Source: Oscarella lobularis
Lineage: Eukaryota; Porifera; Homoscleromorpha; Homosclerophorida; Oscarellidae
Direction of reading: 5' to 3'
Length of the DNA stretch: 64,000 nucleotides
Assembly (NCBI RefSeq): GCF_947507565.1
Contig: NC_089180.1
Location: 1,426,001-1,490,000, forward strand
A program made the translations under genes and the position numbers. The notes under the pieces are model-generated. The model had not been told where the DNA came from, did no database searches, and saw only the letters and a program-made list of their open reading frames with translations. Shown here one piece after another: positions 1 to 11,800 of the stretch (positions are counted from its first letter, which is position 1; every line of letters starts with the position of its first letter).

Positions 1-192
1 GAATTTAAAAACGGGTGGGGCTTATATGTTGGGAATGATGAAGGAACCGTTTCGGGGGAAAGATCACGAGGTAGCGGCGGCGTTGCCACCGGAAACGACA
101 ACAGGAGAAAAAGACGAGTACATAAGAAAATGAATTGAATTGAATTAAAATAATTTGTGCGTTTTTAATATTGGTTGTTTCGACGACTGACG

Positions 193-942
193 TTTTTTGG
201 CGTCAATTTGGCGAGACAGTGTCGAATGACGGGTCGACCGATTCCCCTGCTCGTTGAGAAATGCATCGCGGAATTGGACAAGCGCGCCTTGACAACGCAC
301 GGATTGTATTGCGTTTCGGCGGCGCAGACGCAATGCAAGGAATTGTGTCGGGTGAAATCAATAGATAAATAAGAAATTATATACGTATTTATTTTTTTAT
401 TTTTTTCTCAAGGCTTTTGAGTTGAAAGCTAAGGATGTTGATTTGAGCGAGTTGCCGCCTTATCTCATCGCTTCCGTGCTCAAATATTATTTGCGACAAT
501 TGCCGCAGCCTCTGCTCGCCTATCGACTCTATTCCTGTTTTATAACGTCGCGAAAAAGTGGCAATCGACTCAGTTGAATGCGATAAGAAACGCGCAACCC
601 ACGTTGGCTTGTTTTTACAAGGGAAGAGAAAGGTCTTACACACAATCATCAGAGTATACGTAATGAGTTTTCTGTCTGATTTTTTGAAAGGGATGTTACT
701 GTTTCAGCTGCAATGGCCTCAGAACCGACCGGTCTATGAGGAACTATTCCACATTATAAGGTAAAGAACCGAAACGTTAATAAATAAATTATTTCGCGAG
801 CTAATGATTTCCTGTCAGTTTGGCGCTCAAACAGACTGACATAGTCCTAAACTACAAAGACCGAAGTGACGACGAATTGGTGCGGCTGGTTGATAACACG
901 GATATGGCGCTGCTGGTCAAAGAGGGGTTCCCAAGCAACTGA
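193..942 (+). pseudogene. RhoGAP-domain protein fragment lacking the arginine finger
   Basis: RhoGAP domains stimulate GTP hydrolysis by Rho-family GTPases. Exon 1 (about 193-351) reads FGVNLAR, then IPLLVEKCIAELDKR and HGLYCVSA, the start of a RhoGAP fold. Exon 2 (413-about 541) reads LPPYLIASVLKYYLRQLPQP, the second conserved block. Exon 3 (about 708-761) gives LQWPQNRPVYEELFHIIR and a fourth open exon follows (about 820-942). Introns are about 60 bases with GT/AG ends. In the family the catalytic arginine lies in a GxYRVSG motif; here that residue is cysteine. The reading frame shifts near base 540. Neither protein end is present. Family call is confident; paralogue and functionality are not. 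Confidence 0.6.
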
Positions 943-2436
943 AGTCAACTGATCACGTTCCTCGGCAAATCTACGTCACGCGTTCAGGAGATCTGTCCGT
1001 GTATAGCATTAATTAATTAAACCAAAAAAGCAGAAGAAAAAGCAATTTTTATGGATTATTATTATTTCGTATGCTTTGGACTTTGTAATTGTTTTAGGCA
1101 TCTATTAGATGTTTTTAGGCGTTGACGTCTAAAAGGACACTTGACATGCTTACGTCACGCGCACGCAACTCTGTACGCACGCTACAATGTTGACTCTTCG
1201 CGAACGAAATTCAGACATCGGTCAGGCTTTTACTGGCACTTCTAAGCTCTCCTTCTGACGCTGGTTTTTTTGACAGATTTCGCTTCGACGTTTTCGGGTC
1301 TCCGAATGCGGGCAAATCGGAAGCCTTTCGCTCTCAGAGCACCTAGACATAGAAATAGTACGAGCATATTGCACGAGAGCGGGAAAGATAAGAAGTAGTG
1401 GCGGCATTATAGTTGCAGCGCGAATCGAGTACGCATCCCGCCTTCACCCACTGGCCTGGCCCTCATCCCCATCGCATTCGATAGCAAAGCAACTGCTTCG
1501 TTTCGGCGTGCGACTCGAATCGAAAGGTAGAGTAGAAATAACGTCAAAAATTAATTAAATTATTAATCCTTAATTAATTAATGACGTAGAGCAATTCAGC
1601 GTCGTCATCGTCGTCGTCTTGATTAGACGCGCTCGGTCTTCGTGTATGCGGCTAATGAGGTATGGTAAGGTACCTACGTCACGTGCTATTAACTCGGGCT
1701 GTGAGTGGGGCGCACTCCAGAGTGCGCCGTGTACACATCGACATGTCCTGTTTCGCCAGACCCTTTCTTCAGCGGCAACGCGCGCAAGGGTCTGGTTAGC
1801 CAGACTAGTAGACTTTTTACTCAACGCCTTTATCTAGCGGAAATACGGGTTCCTTTTAGCTTTGTGACGTCAGGTGCAAGTCAAGTACTCTATCCCGTAT
1901 TCTCCTAAGCGGTGTTGTTCACTTTGCAACGCTTCTTTGTGTGTCGTGCTGTGCGGATCGCCCGAAGTTGCGTACAATCGATATCCGCTAGTCCGTTCGT
2001 CAGTTTGTATTCTCCTAAGAGACGTACACAAGTACGTTTGTAGGCTCTAATCATGCGAGCTTTGAATTCGCCGCGCGCGTCGTTCGTGCGGGTCGCGGGC
2101 ACCCGGTCGCGTTTTTTGGTCACTACCTGGCTTGCTGTCCAGCGAGCCAGTTGGTGGGGCCCCTTTCTAGGCACACGGTCATTCATGACGCAATAGTGTC
2201 ACTGTTGTAAGCTCCTTCCAAGACAATTTAATTCAGCCCTGTTCACATCAGCTTCCGCTGGGCTTGCGTCCATCCAGCGTCAGCGTATTAATTCATATGA
2301 AAACAGGACTCTTTCGAGTGTGCCTTTTTCGTTCAGTAGTTTTCGTTATATTCCCTAAGTGCATTCGTAACGGTAGTTGAAAGTGTCTTTCTTGGACAAT
2401 TTTTTTTGATGTCTTTTTTATTAGGGTGAATTGAAA
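943..2436. other. Stretch without recognised gene
   Basis: Short open frames on both strands match nothing I recognise and lack convincing splice structure. TTAATTAA-rich patches occur near 1005-1020 and 1550-1580. Confidence 0.5.
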
Positions 2437-4141
2437 ATGATCCACTATATTCCCAAGAGACAAACCGTCGCTTTTTCACGGCTGCATCTTTCAGCTGGAG
2501 CAGCTGCAAAATCACCATCATCATTCGTTGCTGCTCATAATAAAAGCCTACTGAAATTGAAGCAAAACGTATTGGAATGGAATAGTAGCGGCACTGATTT
2601 GTACGCTGTTGGGGATTCCAAAGAGGAAATTTATTCCGAATTTGAAACGACGATGAAAAAACTGGCTGGTGACTTAGCACTTCCCGTCAAGATCTTGCCG
2701 GCAGGAGAAAAAATGAACCCTAAGTACCATGGACTTACCGTCAGTAGAGATATAACAATTCCTGGCGCAAACACTCTTCATCCTGTATGTGCATCTGAAA
2801 ATTCAAGGCCGGACTTTACTGTCATGTATTTTGGGCTGCCGGTTATGATCATGGAATTGCAGTCTCAATGCGAGTACTGGAAAGCAATTGAGCAAATCTG
2901 CCTTTACCTTTTTGATCAATTTCGATATCTGCGCAATATCAGCACGACTTTCAAGAAGTGGAGTGGTTACCTTTATGCGAAGGCTGCACAAAATCACAAT
3001 AAATGTAGCAAGAGGAAAGTCAACGGTTGCGTAACCTGCGTTGATATGAAGTGGAATGATGAAGAATTAGCATTCGAAGTGACTTTTAAGCCACTGACAT
3101 TTGACGAATACAGGGAAGACGTGAAGAAGCACTTGCAGGAGCAAATTGAGCTAATTGACGGTCTTCAGCGTCATGCAGGTGATAAAATTCCACCTTTGCA
3201 GTTTGGCATTCCACTATCAGAAGAGTCAATTACCTTCATCAACACGCAATTTGCAGCCACCATTTCTAAAATCGCCAATCGTCAAGCGGACGCCGATAAT
3301 CCGAATCCCAAAAAGCCGAAATTGTCATTGTCATTAGAACAGTGGCCATCTCTAACGTCGATTATTGTTGCTGATAAGGATTGGGTATTCAAGTACATCT
3401 TTTCGGTGGTTGAGGAAAAAACAATTCGTGACCTAAGAGAATTATCAGAGGAAATAGACGTTTCTGACTGTCAATTCCTGCTTCCAGATCCTGAGCGTTT
3501 TCGCATCTCTGACAAGGTCTTCTTCAGGTATCCACGTTTGCCCGCCTACCCTATGTCAAAGGAAGAAGTTCGAGAATGCTTTCATGACTATGCCAAGAGT
3601 GTTTCGGAAGCTCTGTCATCGATGCACGACCTTCTGAAATATGCGCATTGCGACGTGCGCATGGACAACATCGTTTTTAAAGAAAAAGGTGGTTAGAAAT
3701 GTGAAATGGCACATTAAAGAGTCTAACTAAACTTGGTGTTTGGGTCAAATAGGTGACACGGGAGAGTATTACGCGGTTTTAATAGATCTTGATCGATCAG
3801 AACCAATTGGAGATCTAATGTCACTCGAGTATGCTAATGGCGGTGCAATGTACACAGTGCCAGACGTAAGTTCTGTGACCAATGAAATGTTGGATTGGCG
3901 CCAACTTGGAATACTTCTCACTTTCTGCCATCGAAAACTTGGTATCAAGAAGTATCACAAACTGAAGCCGTACAAAGAATCATTGCCTGATCCTTACATC
4001 AGAGACTTACTCAAAGGTAATGCCCTGACCTATATCATCATAAATTGATATAGTCCTCGAGATTAGGTAAGAAGGGTGATGTGAAGAGACTGCGCCTTCG
4101 CACAGAGCCTGGCAAGACTATTGGTCAGGTGATCAAAGTAA

Positions 4142-4172
<31 letters not shown>

Positions 4173-4250
4173 GACAGTAACGTAAACGTGTTGTTTAAAT
4201 TTGAATTTGTACCCTCTTAGAATCGCTGCACGGTTGAAGCAACGTCGTGA
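2437..4250 (+). CDS. Crinkler-like protein: PD-(D/E)XK nuclease-like domain plus protein kinase-like domain
   Basis: Four exons (2437-3688, 3753-4016, 4067-4137, 4221-4250) join in phase to give 538 residues with no internal stop. Around residues 123-140, RPDFTVMYFG then VMIMELQS resemble the PD...ExQ/K core of restriction-like nucleases. A kinase-like domain follows: WVFKYI supplies a possible ATP-site lysine, HCDVRMDNIVF (about residues 403-413) matches the HxDxxxxN catalytic loop, and VLIDLDRSE in exon 2 sits where the DFG loop belongs. Fused nuclease and kinase modules are known in Crinkler-type effector families, which are also found in some animals; that assignment is inference from architecture. 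Methionine 2437 is the first ATG, but an AG acceptor just upstream (2421-2424) means a 5' exon may exist. Target and cellular role cannot be read from the sequence. Confidence 0.65.
4146..4172. repeat. Poly-C run, 27 bases
   Basis: An uninterrupted run of C lies in the last intron of the Crinkler-like gene, just after a GTAAGAG donor. Such runs are common sites of length error. Confidence 0.95.
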
Positions 4251-4620
4251 TATTCAAGTTTCAACAGCGTTACCTATCGTTTTGCGTTAGCTGCATGTTA
4301 TTCATTGTATTGCGCATAGTTTTTCTTGCGTTGACATAGAAGGCTTTAGCGGGCTCAGTTTGCAACGATGGCCTTCTCGGAACGCACCGGATTGAAGACA
4401 GAAATGTTCGTTCGTTCGATGCTCGCAGCTCGATTATTTGACGAAATCAATCCCTCTCTTCCCAGTGTTCGTGGGGCACGTTCGTTAGAATAAGTAAAAG
4501 ACGTCTTTGGACGCTATAGAGCGTCGTCGTTTGAAGACGAATTTTATATCCGAGATTTATCGGATATATATTATTTTTATATCCTGGATACCGGATAAAT
4601 AGTAAAAATAGGGGTAAATA

Positions 4621-4690
4621 TGGGTTAGGGGTAGGATTACAGGGTAGGATTAGGATTAGGGGTACAGGATTAGGGGTGGGATTAGGGGGT
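4621..4690 (+). repeat. Degenerate TTAGGG-like tract
   Basis: About ten GG(A/T)TTAGGG-type words are packed into 70 bases, resembling a decayed interstitial telomere repeat. No clean tandem array remains. Confidence 0.4.
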
Positions 4691-6130
4691 CCCTCAGTAT
4701 CTTTAGTGGGCCTTTATTCGCAGCGACCCGCAATCGATACTGGGGTGAAGGTTTAGTGTTTGGGGTTGCAAAGCGATGGAGCTCGAGCGAACAAACGGTG
4801 TTGAGCTACCACTGTGTGGAATTTAAGCTCGTTTAACGCAAAAACGTTTTCCGTTTTGCTCGGAATACCTTTCCAACCCTCTCTGCACTATTATAGATTG
4901 TAAATTGGTGCGAAACCTTGATTTTAAATAAGTAATTATGACGTCGATATTGTAATCCACAGTGATATGGTAGCGCGCTTGACTCATTTTATGAATGAAG
5001 TGCGCAAAACAGCGTTATTCGAAGCTCGAGCGACGTCGAAAGAGATAGTAGGTAAGTATTCAGTAGTTTAGAAGCCTTTTCGGCCGTTCGCGAAGGTGCG
5101 AAACGGTCGAAATCGCGGCGTCGCGTCGCCAAGGTGCGACGCTCACCTCAAAATACGATCGAATCGTTTCGATTCGACGCGGAATAGTGTTTTAGAAACG
5201 TTTTAGGGCGTTTCGCTACGTTCCGTTGCGTATTTCGAGCCGTTTACGACGTTTCTTGTTGCGCGAAAAGGGGGCGTTGCCCTGTTCTTTCGCGCTCGCT
5301 CAACGGCAAACGGCGTATCGTACGCCTACGATGAACAGAAATTCGAGAACTAGATGATATAGGCTTTCGATCGATGTATGGTTCGTCGCCGTACGTCGCG
5401 CCCTAACGGCACGGCGGCGTCGTAAAAGTGGGCTGGTTTCGACGCACGCGAGTAGGCGTGTTTGTATATTCGACACGTTTTTATGTCGAAAATTCGCGAA
5501 ATTCGACGCGAATCTGAACCAATCTTGTGGAATCGTCAACGGCAATTCGATTGGTCTTGGTCCGGTCGCCGTGCAATGTTTCGTCGCGAAACGGCACGGT
5601 TTTAAAGTTGTTTGATCGAGCACGAGAAAATTCGAACTTGTTTTTCGATTTTCTCCGTCCCGTGATGGAATTCGCCCTCGTTTTTTCGTGGAGCGGAATT
5701 CTATTCGGTAGTCTGTAAGGGACGAAAAGGGTTTGGTGGCGGTAGGCCAAACTTTGTTGACATTTCAACTCGAAAAGTATTTTGGCTTGTGGTGCATCTT
5801 TGCATTGATTGCAAAGTGCCTTCCCGTTGTCGGATCGAGCCAAGATTTAATATCTGGTCTCTCTGGAACCGGGATTGTTGGTAGCCAAAGTTTGGTTGCC
5901 ATAGCAAATTTGTTTGCCATAGGAACCAGAAATGAATTTTTTAAAAATAGATGGTTCCTCCCTTGTATCAAGCGGTCACGTTTTGGACACGTTTTAAAGC
6001 ATCCAATAGATAATTTTTTATAGTTTACTTTTTCTAGGGGTAATTCCGAAGAACGAGACGAATTTATAACTATATGAATTGACATGATTTCAGCTGACGA
6101 GTAAGACCTGCGCAAACTCGTCTTTTTTAG
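4691..6130. other. Mostly noncoding; possible exon at about 4961-5051
   Basis: The only coding-looking piece is a plus-strand exon at about 4961-5051 (MVARLTHFMNEVRKTALFEA, donor GTAAGT). It may belong to the SPT6 copy downstream. Open frames at 5300-6115 on either strand look incidental. Confidence 0.35.
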
Positions 6131-6551
6131 TAGAAACTTTGGTGGCCTGTAGCTATGGAAACGCCACTTCCTATCTCAATGAAATGAAGCAGCTCTACTA
6201 CAGGGTACGTAAACTCTCAAAAGAATTGTCTACAGGGGGACTTTTTCTCTTATTTAGGACGAGTTTAGTTTGGAAGTGGAAAATTTGAATCGATTGAGAA
6301 GCGATGCGGTGAAGAAAGCGTACAAGGAATTTCTCTTTCCTTCGGCGGAGAAAGAGCTACATCACAAGCTGGACTCGGAAGCGAGAGACTGCATTGCTTT
6401 GGTAAGAGATTCCATTCATTGTGACGTCAGAGCGCGCTTATTTTTTGTTGCGCGCGCATTGCAGCAATGCTTCGGCAATGGATCAACGTTGCTCCGTACG
6501 TTTCGGATGCTCAGCGCGATGACGGATCGGGGCATTCGGGTTATTAAATAA
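6131..6551 (+). pseudogene. SUPT6H: SPT6 (transcription elongation factor) fragment
   Basis: SPT6 is a histone chaperone that travels with RNA polymerase II. Exon 6131-6204 reads YGNATSYLNEMKQLYYR and exon 6259-6401 reads DEFSLEVENLNRLRSDAVKK then FLFPSAEKELHHKL, matching the conserved central region (YGN..Y..EIKQFYYRDEF). A third exon (6465-6545) gives MLRQWINVAPYVSDAQ, the equivalent of the family's NWLRVAPY block, but only after a frame change relative to exon 2. A GIRVI motif nearby lies in yet another frame. Thus about 90 residues of a roughly 1,700-residue protein remain, with at least one frameshift. Downstream is a repeat element, not more SPT6. Confidence 0.75.
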
Positions 6552-6743
6552 ATAAATTATTATTTTTGATTCAAAGGATTGGAGGCGAGACGTCAAGATC
6601 AATTCGATGGCTCTTTTCATTCACTGGCAAAACGTTTCGACGAATAACGTCACCACCGCGCCGGAATTCTATTCAAAATGGAATTCAAGTGTAAGGAAGG
6701 TTGTACGTGTCTCTATTGGGAGCTAAATGTTCTTTTTTTAGGT

Positions 6744-6985
6744 CTGGGGTCCTGAGCATGACCCCTTGATCAAAAACTGCTCCTAAGCCGGGGTCCTGGG
6801 CAAGACCCCGTCATCAAAAACTGCCTTTGCATGAGGGGAGAGTATGTACAATTTTTATAGATTTATTTAATAAATTATCTGTCTCTCTCCTTTTGTCTAC
6901 GAGCAGTTTTTGATTTCTGATACGGGGTCATGCTCAGGACCCCGTAGTGAGCAGTTTTTTTATGACTGGGTCATGCCCAGGACCC
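6744..6985. repeat. Inverted-repeat element built of GGGGTCCTGAGCATGACCCC units
   Basis: Two tandem copies of a roughly 40-base unit (GGGGTCCTGAGCATGACCCC followed by TTGATCAAAAACTGCTC) at 6744-6824 face two inverted copies at 6901-6985. The first 20 bases of the unit are themselves nearly palindromic. This looks like a small nonautonomous (MITE-like) element that landed beside the SPT6 fragment. A diverged relative lies at 54378-54482. Confidence 0.6.
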
Positions 6986-7261
6986 GAACTCCTAAGAAAA
7001 AAAGACGCTAAAAACTTTGTAAAGAAGTATACATATGCTTACCTAGTTGTTGAGCCTCAAATCATTTTCGCTACAGAAGTCCAGGAGAAACTTGACCTTA
7101 TCGGCGCCAACGTTCTCCTTCATGTCGGGATTGCTCGAAATTTGACAGCAGAATTGACCTTCCGCTCTTCTGCGGCATCTTTTTTATGTCGTCAACGCTG
7201 CAATGAAAAAAATTTCGGTCGCCGCCTACGTCATGTATTCACAGAAACGTACTCGAGATTA

Positions 7262-7806
7262 ACAGCGAGTTTGCCGAATCCCTTCGATATCGTCGGGTTC
7301 AACGCGAGCTGCTGATTGCTGGCGTGTGCTCGGACGGACGCTCTCTGGGCGCCGTGCTTTCCTTTGCACTTGCTCAGAGCGCCAATCATCGTCTCGCCTC
7401 GATCGGCGGGCATGTTCTCAACGTCTTCGCTCGGCGCACCGCAAACGACGCGATCGAGATTCCTAGACGACAGACGGCACACATTACATTCAATGCATAC
7501 GCGCAGCCTTTTTGCTTCGAAACTTACTTGATCGCTTCTCCGTCCCACTTTGTCTCGTTGCCCTCAGCGGGATCTCCGAGACGTTTTCGTTCGCGCTGAT
7601 ACAGGTCCGACGTCTGACTGTCTCTCAGTTCGACGGCTCGATCTTTGGCCTCGTGAATCGTCGCATTGTCCGGCATTTTCCGATGCATGCCCAATGGAAT
7701 TTCCTTGGACAAATCGCTACCGAAAATGCTCAGTTTCTTCAGACCACCCTGGTGACCTGAAACAACTCCGCGCTTCGGGTGAGATTGTGAGCCTGGGCCT
7801 AATAAC
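7262..7806 (-). CDS. Unrecognised two-exon reading frame
   Basis: On the minus strand an open exon (7806-7528) ends at a GTAAGT donor. A 65-base intron ends TCTAG and the frame continues through 7462-7262 without a stop, giving about 160 residues. I do not recognise the product. The region is polar, with no obvious signal peptide or membrane segment. Further minus-strand open stretches at about 7860-8276 could be upstream exons. The splice sites are the main argument that this is real. Confidence 0.3.
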
Positions 7807-8836
7807 AATAAAATAAGATCAGTGTATTCACGCCCACGTGATGTATGTTAGGCTCACGTGCTTTTACCATAGATACAATAATATATTATATTACTGGTAT
7901 CTATGAAACACGTCATCGCCTTCCAGTCATTGAGAGTATTAGAAAACGTTGTTGGGCGGAGCCCGTTAAGAAAATTCTTCAAGGTTTGCGGACCCAGTTG
8001 GCTGAAACGATTGACCTTGTCTTTCACCTGCATGGGCGTGATTTTCTGCAGGGTGCTCTACAGGTAAAAAAAGAAGACAAACATAAAGGAATGCCAAGCG
8101 AGAGACTCAGAGAATCGTACATGCGGCAAACGAGAGAGAGTGTGAGGTGGAATGTCCTTCAGAGAAGCGCTTCCACGATTGTTGACAAAATGACTGGGAA
8201 GCTTCTGCCTCGCGGCGGCATCCCTAAGCAAGCCAAGCAATGCTACAGCGATCGGTTTGCCTATCCATGCTCTCACCGCATGTCCTGCAATTTTCGTTGC
8301 GTATCGCCTGTCGGCATCTCTGTCAAAAGAGGCTAGTTATACCGAGAGGCGACTACACTGTGCTACTCGTACGATTGTGCTGCTGGGGCTGATGCTGTCC
8401 AGGAGCGGCCGAGCACAGAAGAACTGCAAGACTCCACGCTCGAATTCGCTGGTACGCGGTTTATCTCCATTACCTCCAGCTGCAAGAAGAACAATCAAGT
8501 TTCTCATATTCGGACGAGACCTTTCCGCCTGTTGACGCAGATTTGAAAAGGAAGAGCGACAGTTGCGTTTGCTCTTATGTCACGTTGCGCACGTGAGAGA
8601 CAAATGCCGTACCAAGCACGTGCTACCACAGCTTGGTGAGTCGTATCGAGTTAGCCGCCGTCTGCACGGATTCTATCGGCGCAGCTATGTTCAAATCGTG
8701 AATTTCCAACAAAAAAGCGAAAAAAAGAGAGAAAAAATGACGCCATCTCTTCCATCGCGTTCTACTCATTCTAATCGCTCCCTAACACTCCCCCACGGGT
8801 GTGGTGGCCTCCGCTCGCCCCTAACCTCTCCCCCCA

Positions 8837-11800
8837 TGTATATTCCGTCAGGCTGCGGCAGGCGGTATATATATTCCGTCAGGCGGTGTTCGTACTTCGC
8901 CGGCAGGCGGTATATATATTCCGTCAGGCGTTGTTCGTACTCTCCGGCAGGCGCTATATATATTCCGTCAGGCGGTCTTCGTACTCCTCCGACAGGCGAA
9001 ATATATATTCCGTCAGGCGGTGTTCGTACTCCTCCGGCAGGCGAAATATATATGCGGTCTTCGTACTTCGCCGGCAGGTGGTATATATATTCCGTCAGGC
9101 AGTGTTCGTACTCCGCCGGTAGGCGGTATATATATTCCGTCAGGCGGTGTTCGTACTCCGCGTGCAGGCGGTATATACAGTATATTCCGTCAGGCGTTGT
9201 TCGTACTCCGCCTCCAGGCGGTATATATTTTCCGTCAGGCGTTGTTCGTTCTCCGCCTCCAGGCGGTATATATATTCCGTCAGGCGTTGTACGTACTCCG
9301 CCGGCAAGCGGTATATATATTCCGTCAGGTATTGTTCGTACTCCTCCGACAGGCGATATATATATTTCGTCAGGGCATGTTTGTACTCTTCCGGAAGCGG
9401 TATATATATTTCGTCAGGCGTTGTTCGTACTCCGCCTGCAGGCGGTATATATATTCCGTCAGGCAGTGTTCGTACCCCGAAGGCAGGCCGTGTATATATT
9501 CGTCAGGCGTCGTACGTACTCTTCCGGTAGGCGGTATATATATTCGGACAGGCGTCGTACGTACTCTTCCGGTAGGCGGTATATATATTCCGTCAGGGGG
9601 CGTTCGTACTACTCCGGCAGGCGGTATATATATTCCGTAAGGCATTGTTCGTACTGTGCCTGCAGGCGGTCCATATATTCCGTCAGGCGGCGTTCGTACT
9701 ACTCCGGCAGGCGGTATATATATTCCGTCAGGCGTTGTACGTACTCCTCTGGCAAGCGGTATATATATTCCGTCAGGCAGTGTTCGTACTCCGCCTCCAG
9801 GCGGTCCGTCAGGCATTGTTCGTACTCCGCCGGTGGGCGGTATATATATTTCGTCAGGCTTTGTACGTACTCTTCCGGTAGGCTGCATATATAATCCGTC
9901 AGGCTGCGGCAGGCGGTATATATATTCCGTCAGGCGGTGTTCGTACTCCTCCGGCAGGCGAAATATATATTCCGTCAGGCAGTGTTCGTACTCCGCCTCC
10001 AGGCGGTCCGTCAGGCGGTCTTCGTACTTCGCCGGCAGGCGGTATATATATTCCGTCAGGCGTTGTTCGTATTCTTCCGGCAGGCGGTATATATATTCCG
10101 TCCGGCATTGTTCGTACTCCGTCGGCAAGCGGTATATATATTCCGTCAGGCAGTGTTCTTACTCCGCCGGTAGGCGGTATATATATTCCGTCAGGCGTTG
10201 TACGTACTCCGCCTGCAGGCGGTATATATATTCCGTAAGGCATTGTTCGTACTGTGCCTGCAAGCGGTATATACATTCCGTCAGGCGGCTTTCGTACTCT
10301 TCCGGCAGGCGGTATATATATTCTGTCAGGCGGTGTTCGTTCTCCTCCGGCGGGCGAAATATAAATTCCGTCAGGCGGTCTTCGTACTTCGCCGGCAGGC
10401 GGTATATATATTCCGTCCGGTGTTGTTCATACTCTTCCGGCAGGCGGCATATATATTCCGTCAGACGGCGTTCGTACTACTCCGGCAGGCGGTATATATA
10501 TTCCGTCAGGCGGTGTTCGTACTCCGCGTGCAGGAGGTATATACAGTATATTCCGTCAGGTGTTGTTCGTACTCTTCCGGCAGGCGGTATATATATTCTG
10601 TCAGGCAGTGTTCGTACTCCGCCTCCAGGCGGTATATATATTCCGTCAGGCGTTGTACGTACTCCAGGCGGTATATATTTTCCGTCAGGCGTTGTTCGTA
10701 CTCCGCCGGTAGGCGGTATATATATTTCGTCAGGCGGTGTTCGTACTCCGCCGGAGAGGGGTATATATATTCTGTCAGGCATTGTTCATACTCCTCCGAC
10801 AGGCGGTATATATATTTCGTCAGGGTATGTTTGTACTCTTCCGGAAGCAGTATATATATTTCGTCACGCGTTGTACGTACTCTTCCGGCAGGCGGTATAT
10901 ATATCCCGTAAGGCAGTGTTCGTACGCGGCCTGCAGGCCGCGTATAAATTCCGTCAGGCGTTGTTCGTACTCCGCCGGCAAGAGGTATATATATTCCGTC
11001 AGGCAGTGTTCGTACTCCGCCGGTAGGCGGTATATATATTCCGTCAGGCGTTGTACGTACTTCGCATGCAGGCGGTATATATATTTTCGTAAGGCATTGT
11101 TCGTACTGTGCCTGCAGGCGGTATATATATTCCTTCAGGCGGCGTTCGTACTACCCCGGCAGGCGGTATATATATATTCCGTTAGGCGTTGTACGTACTC
11201 CTCCGGCAGGCGGTATATATAATCCGTCAGGCATTGTTCGTACTCCGCCGGTAGGCGGTATATATATTCCGTCAGGCGTTGTACGTACTCCGCCTGCAGG
11301 CGGTATATATATTCCGTAAGGCATTGTTCGTGCTGTGCCTGCAGGCGGTATATTTAATCCGTCAGGCGTTGTACGCACTCCTCCGGCAGGCGGTATATAT
11401 ATTTCGTCAGGCAGTGTTCGTACTCCGCCGGTAGGCGGTATATACATTCCGTCACGCGGCGTTCGTACTCCTCCGGCAGGCGGTATATATATTCCGTCAG
11501 GCTGCGGCAAGCGCTATATATATTCCGTCAGGCGGTGTTCGTACTCCTCCGGCAGGCGAAATATATATTCCGTCAGGCGGTCTTCGTACTTCGCCGGCAG
11601 GCGGTATATATATTCCGTCAGGCGTTGTTCGTACTCTTCCGGCAGGCGGTATATATATTCCGTCAGGCGTTGTTCGTACTCTTCCGGCAGGCGGTATATA
11701 TATTCCGTCAGGCGGTGTTCGTACTCCTCCGGCAGGCGAAATATATATTCCGTCAGGCTTCGTTCGTACTCCTCCGGCAGGCAGTATATATATTCCGTAA

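Noticed and set aside
5300-6115. Several overlapping open frames on both strands
   Set aside because: Composition-driven and unsupported by motifs; likely intronic or intergenic to the SPT6 fragment.
7845-8336. Plus-strand 163-codon open frame
   Set aside because: Overlaps minus-strand frames that also stay open; no motif supports either, and the candidate 25-base intron on the minus strand is too short.
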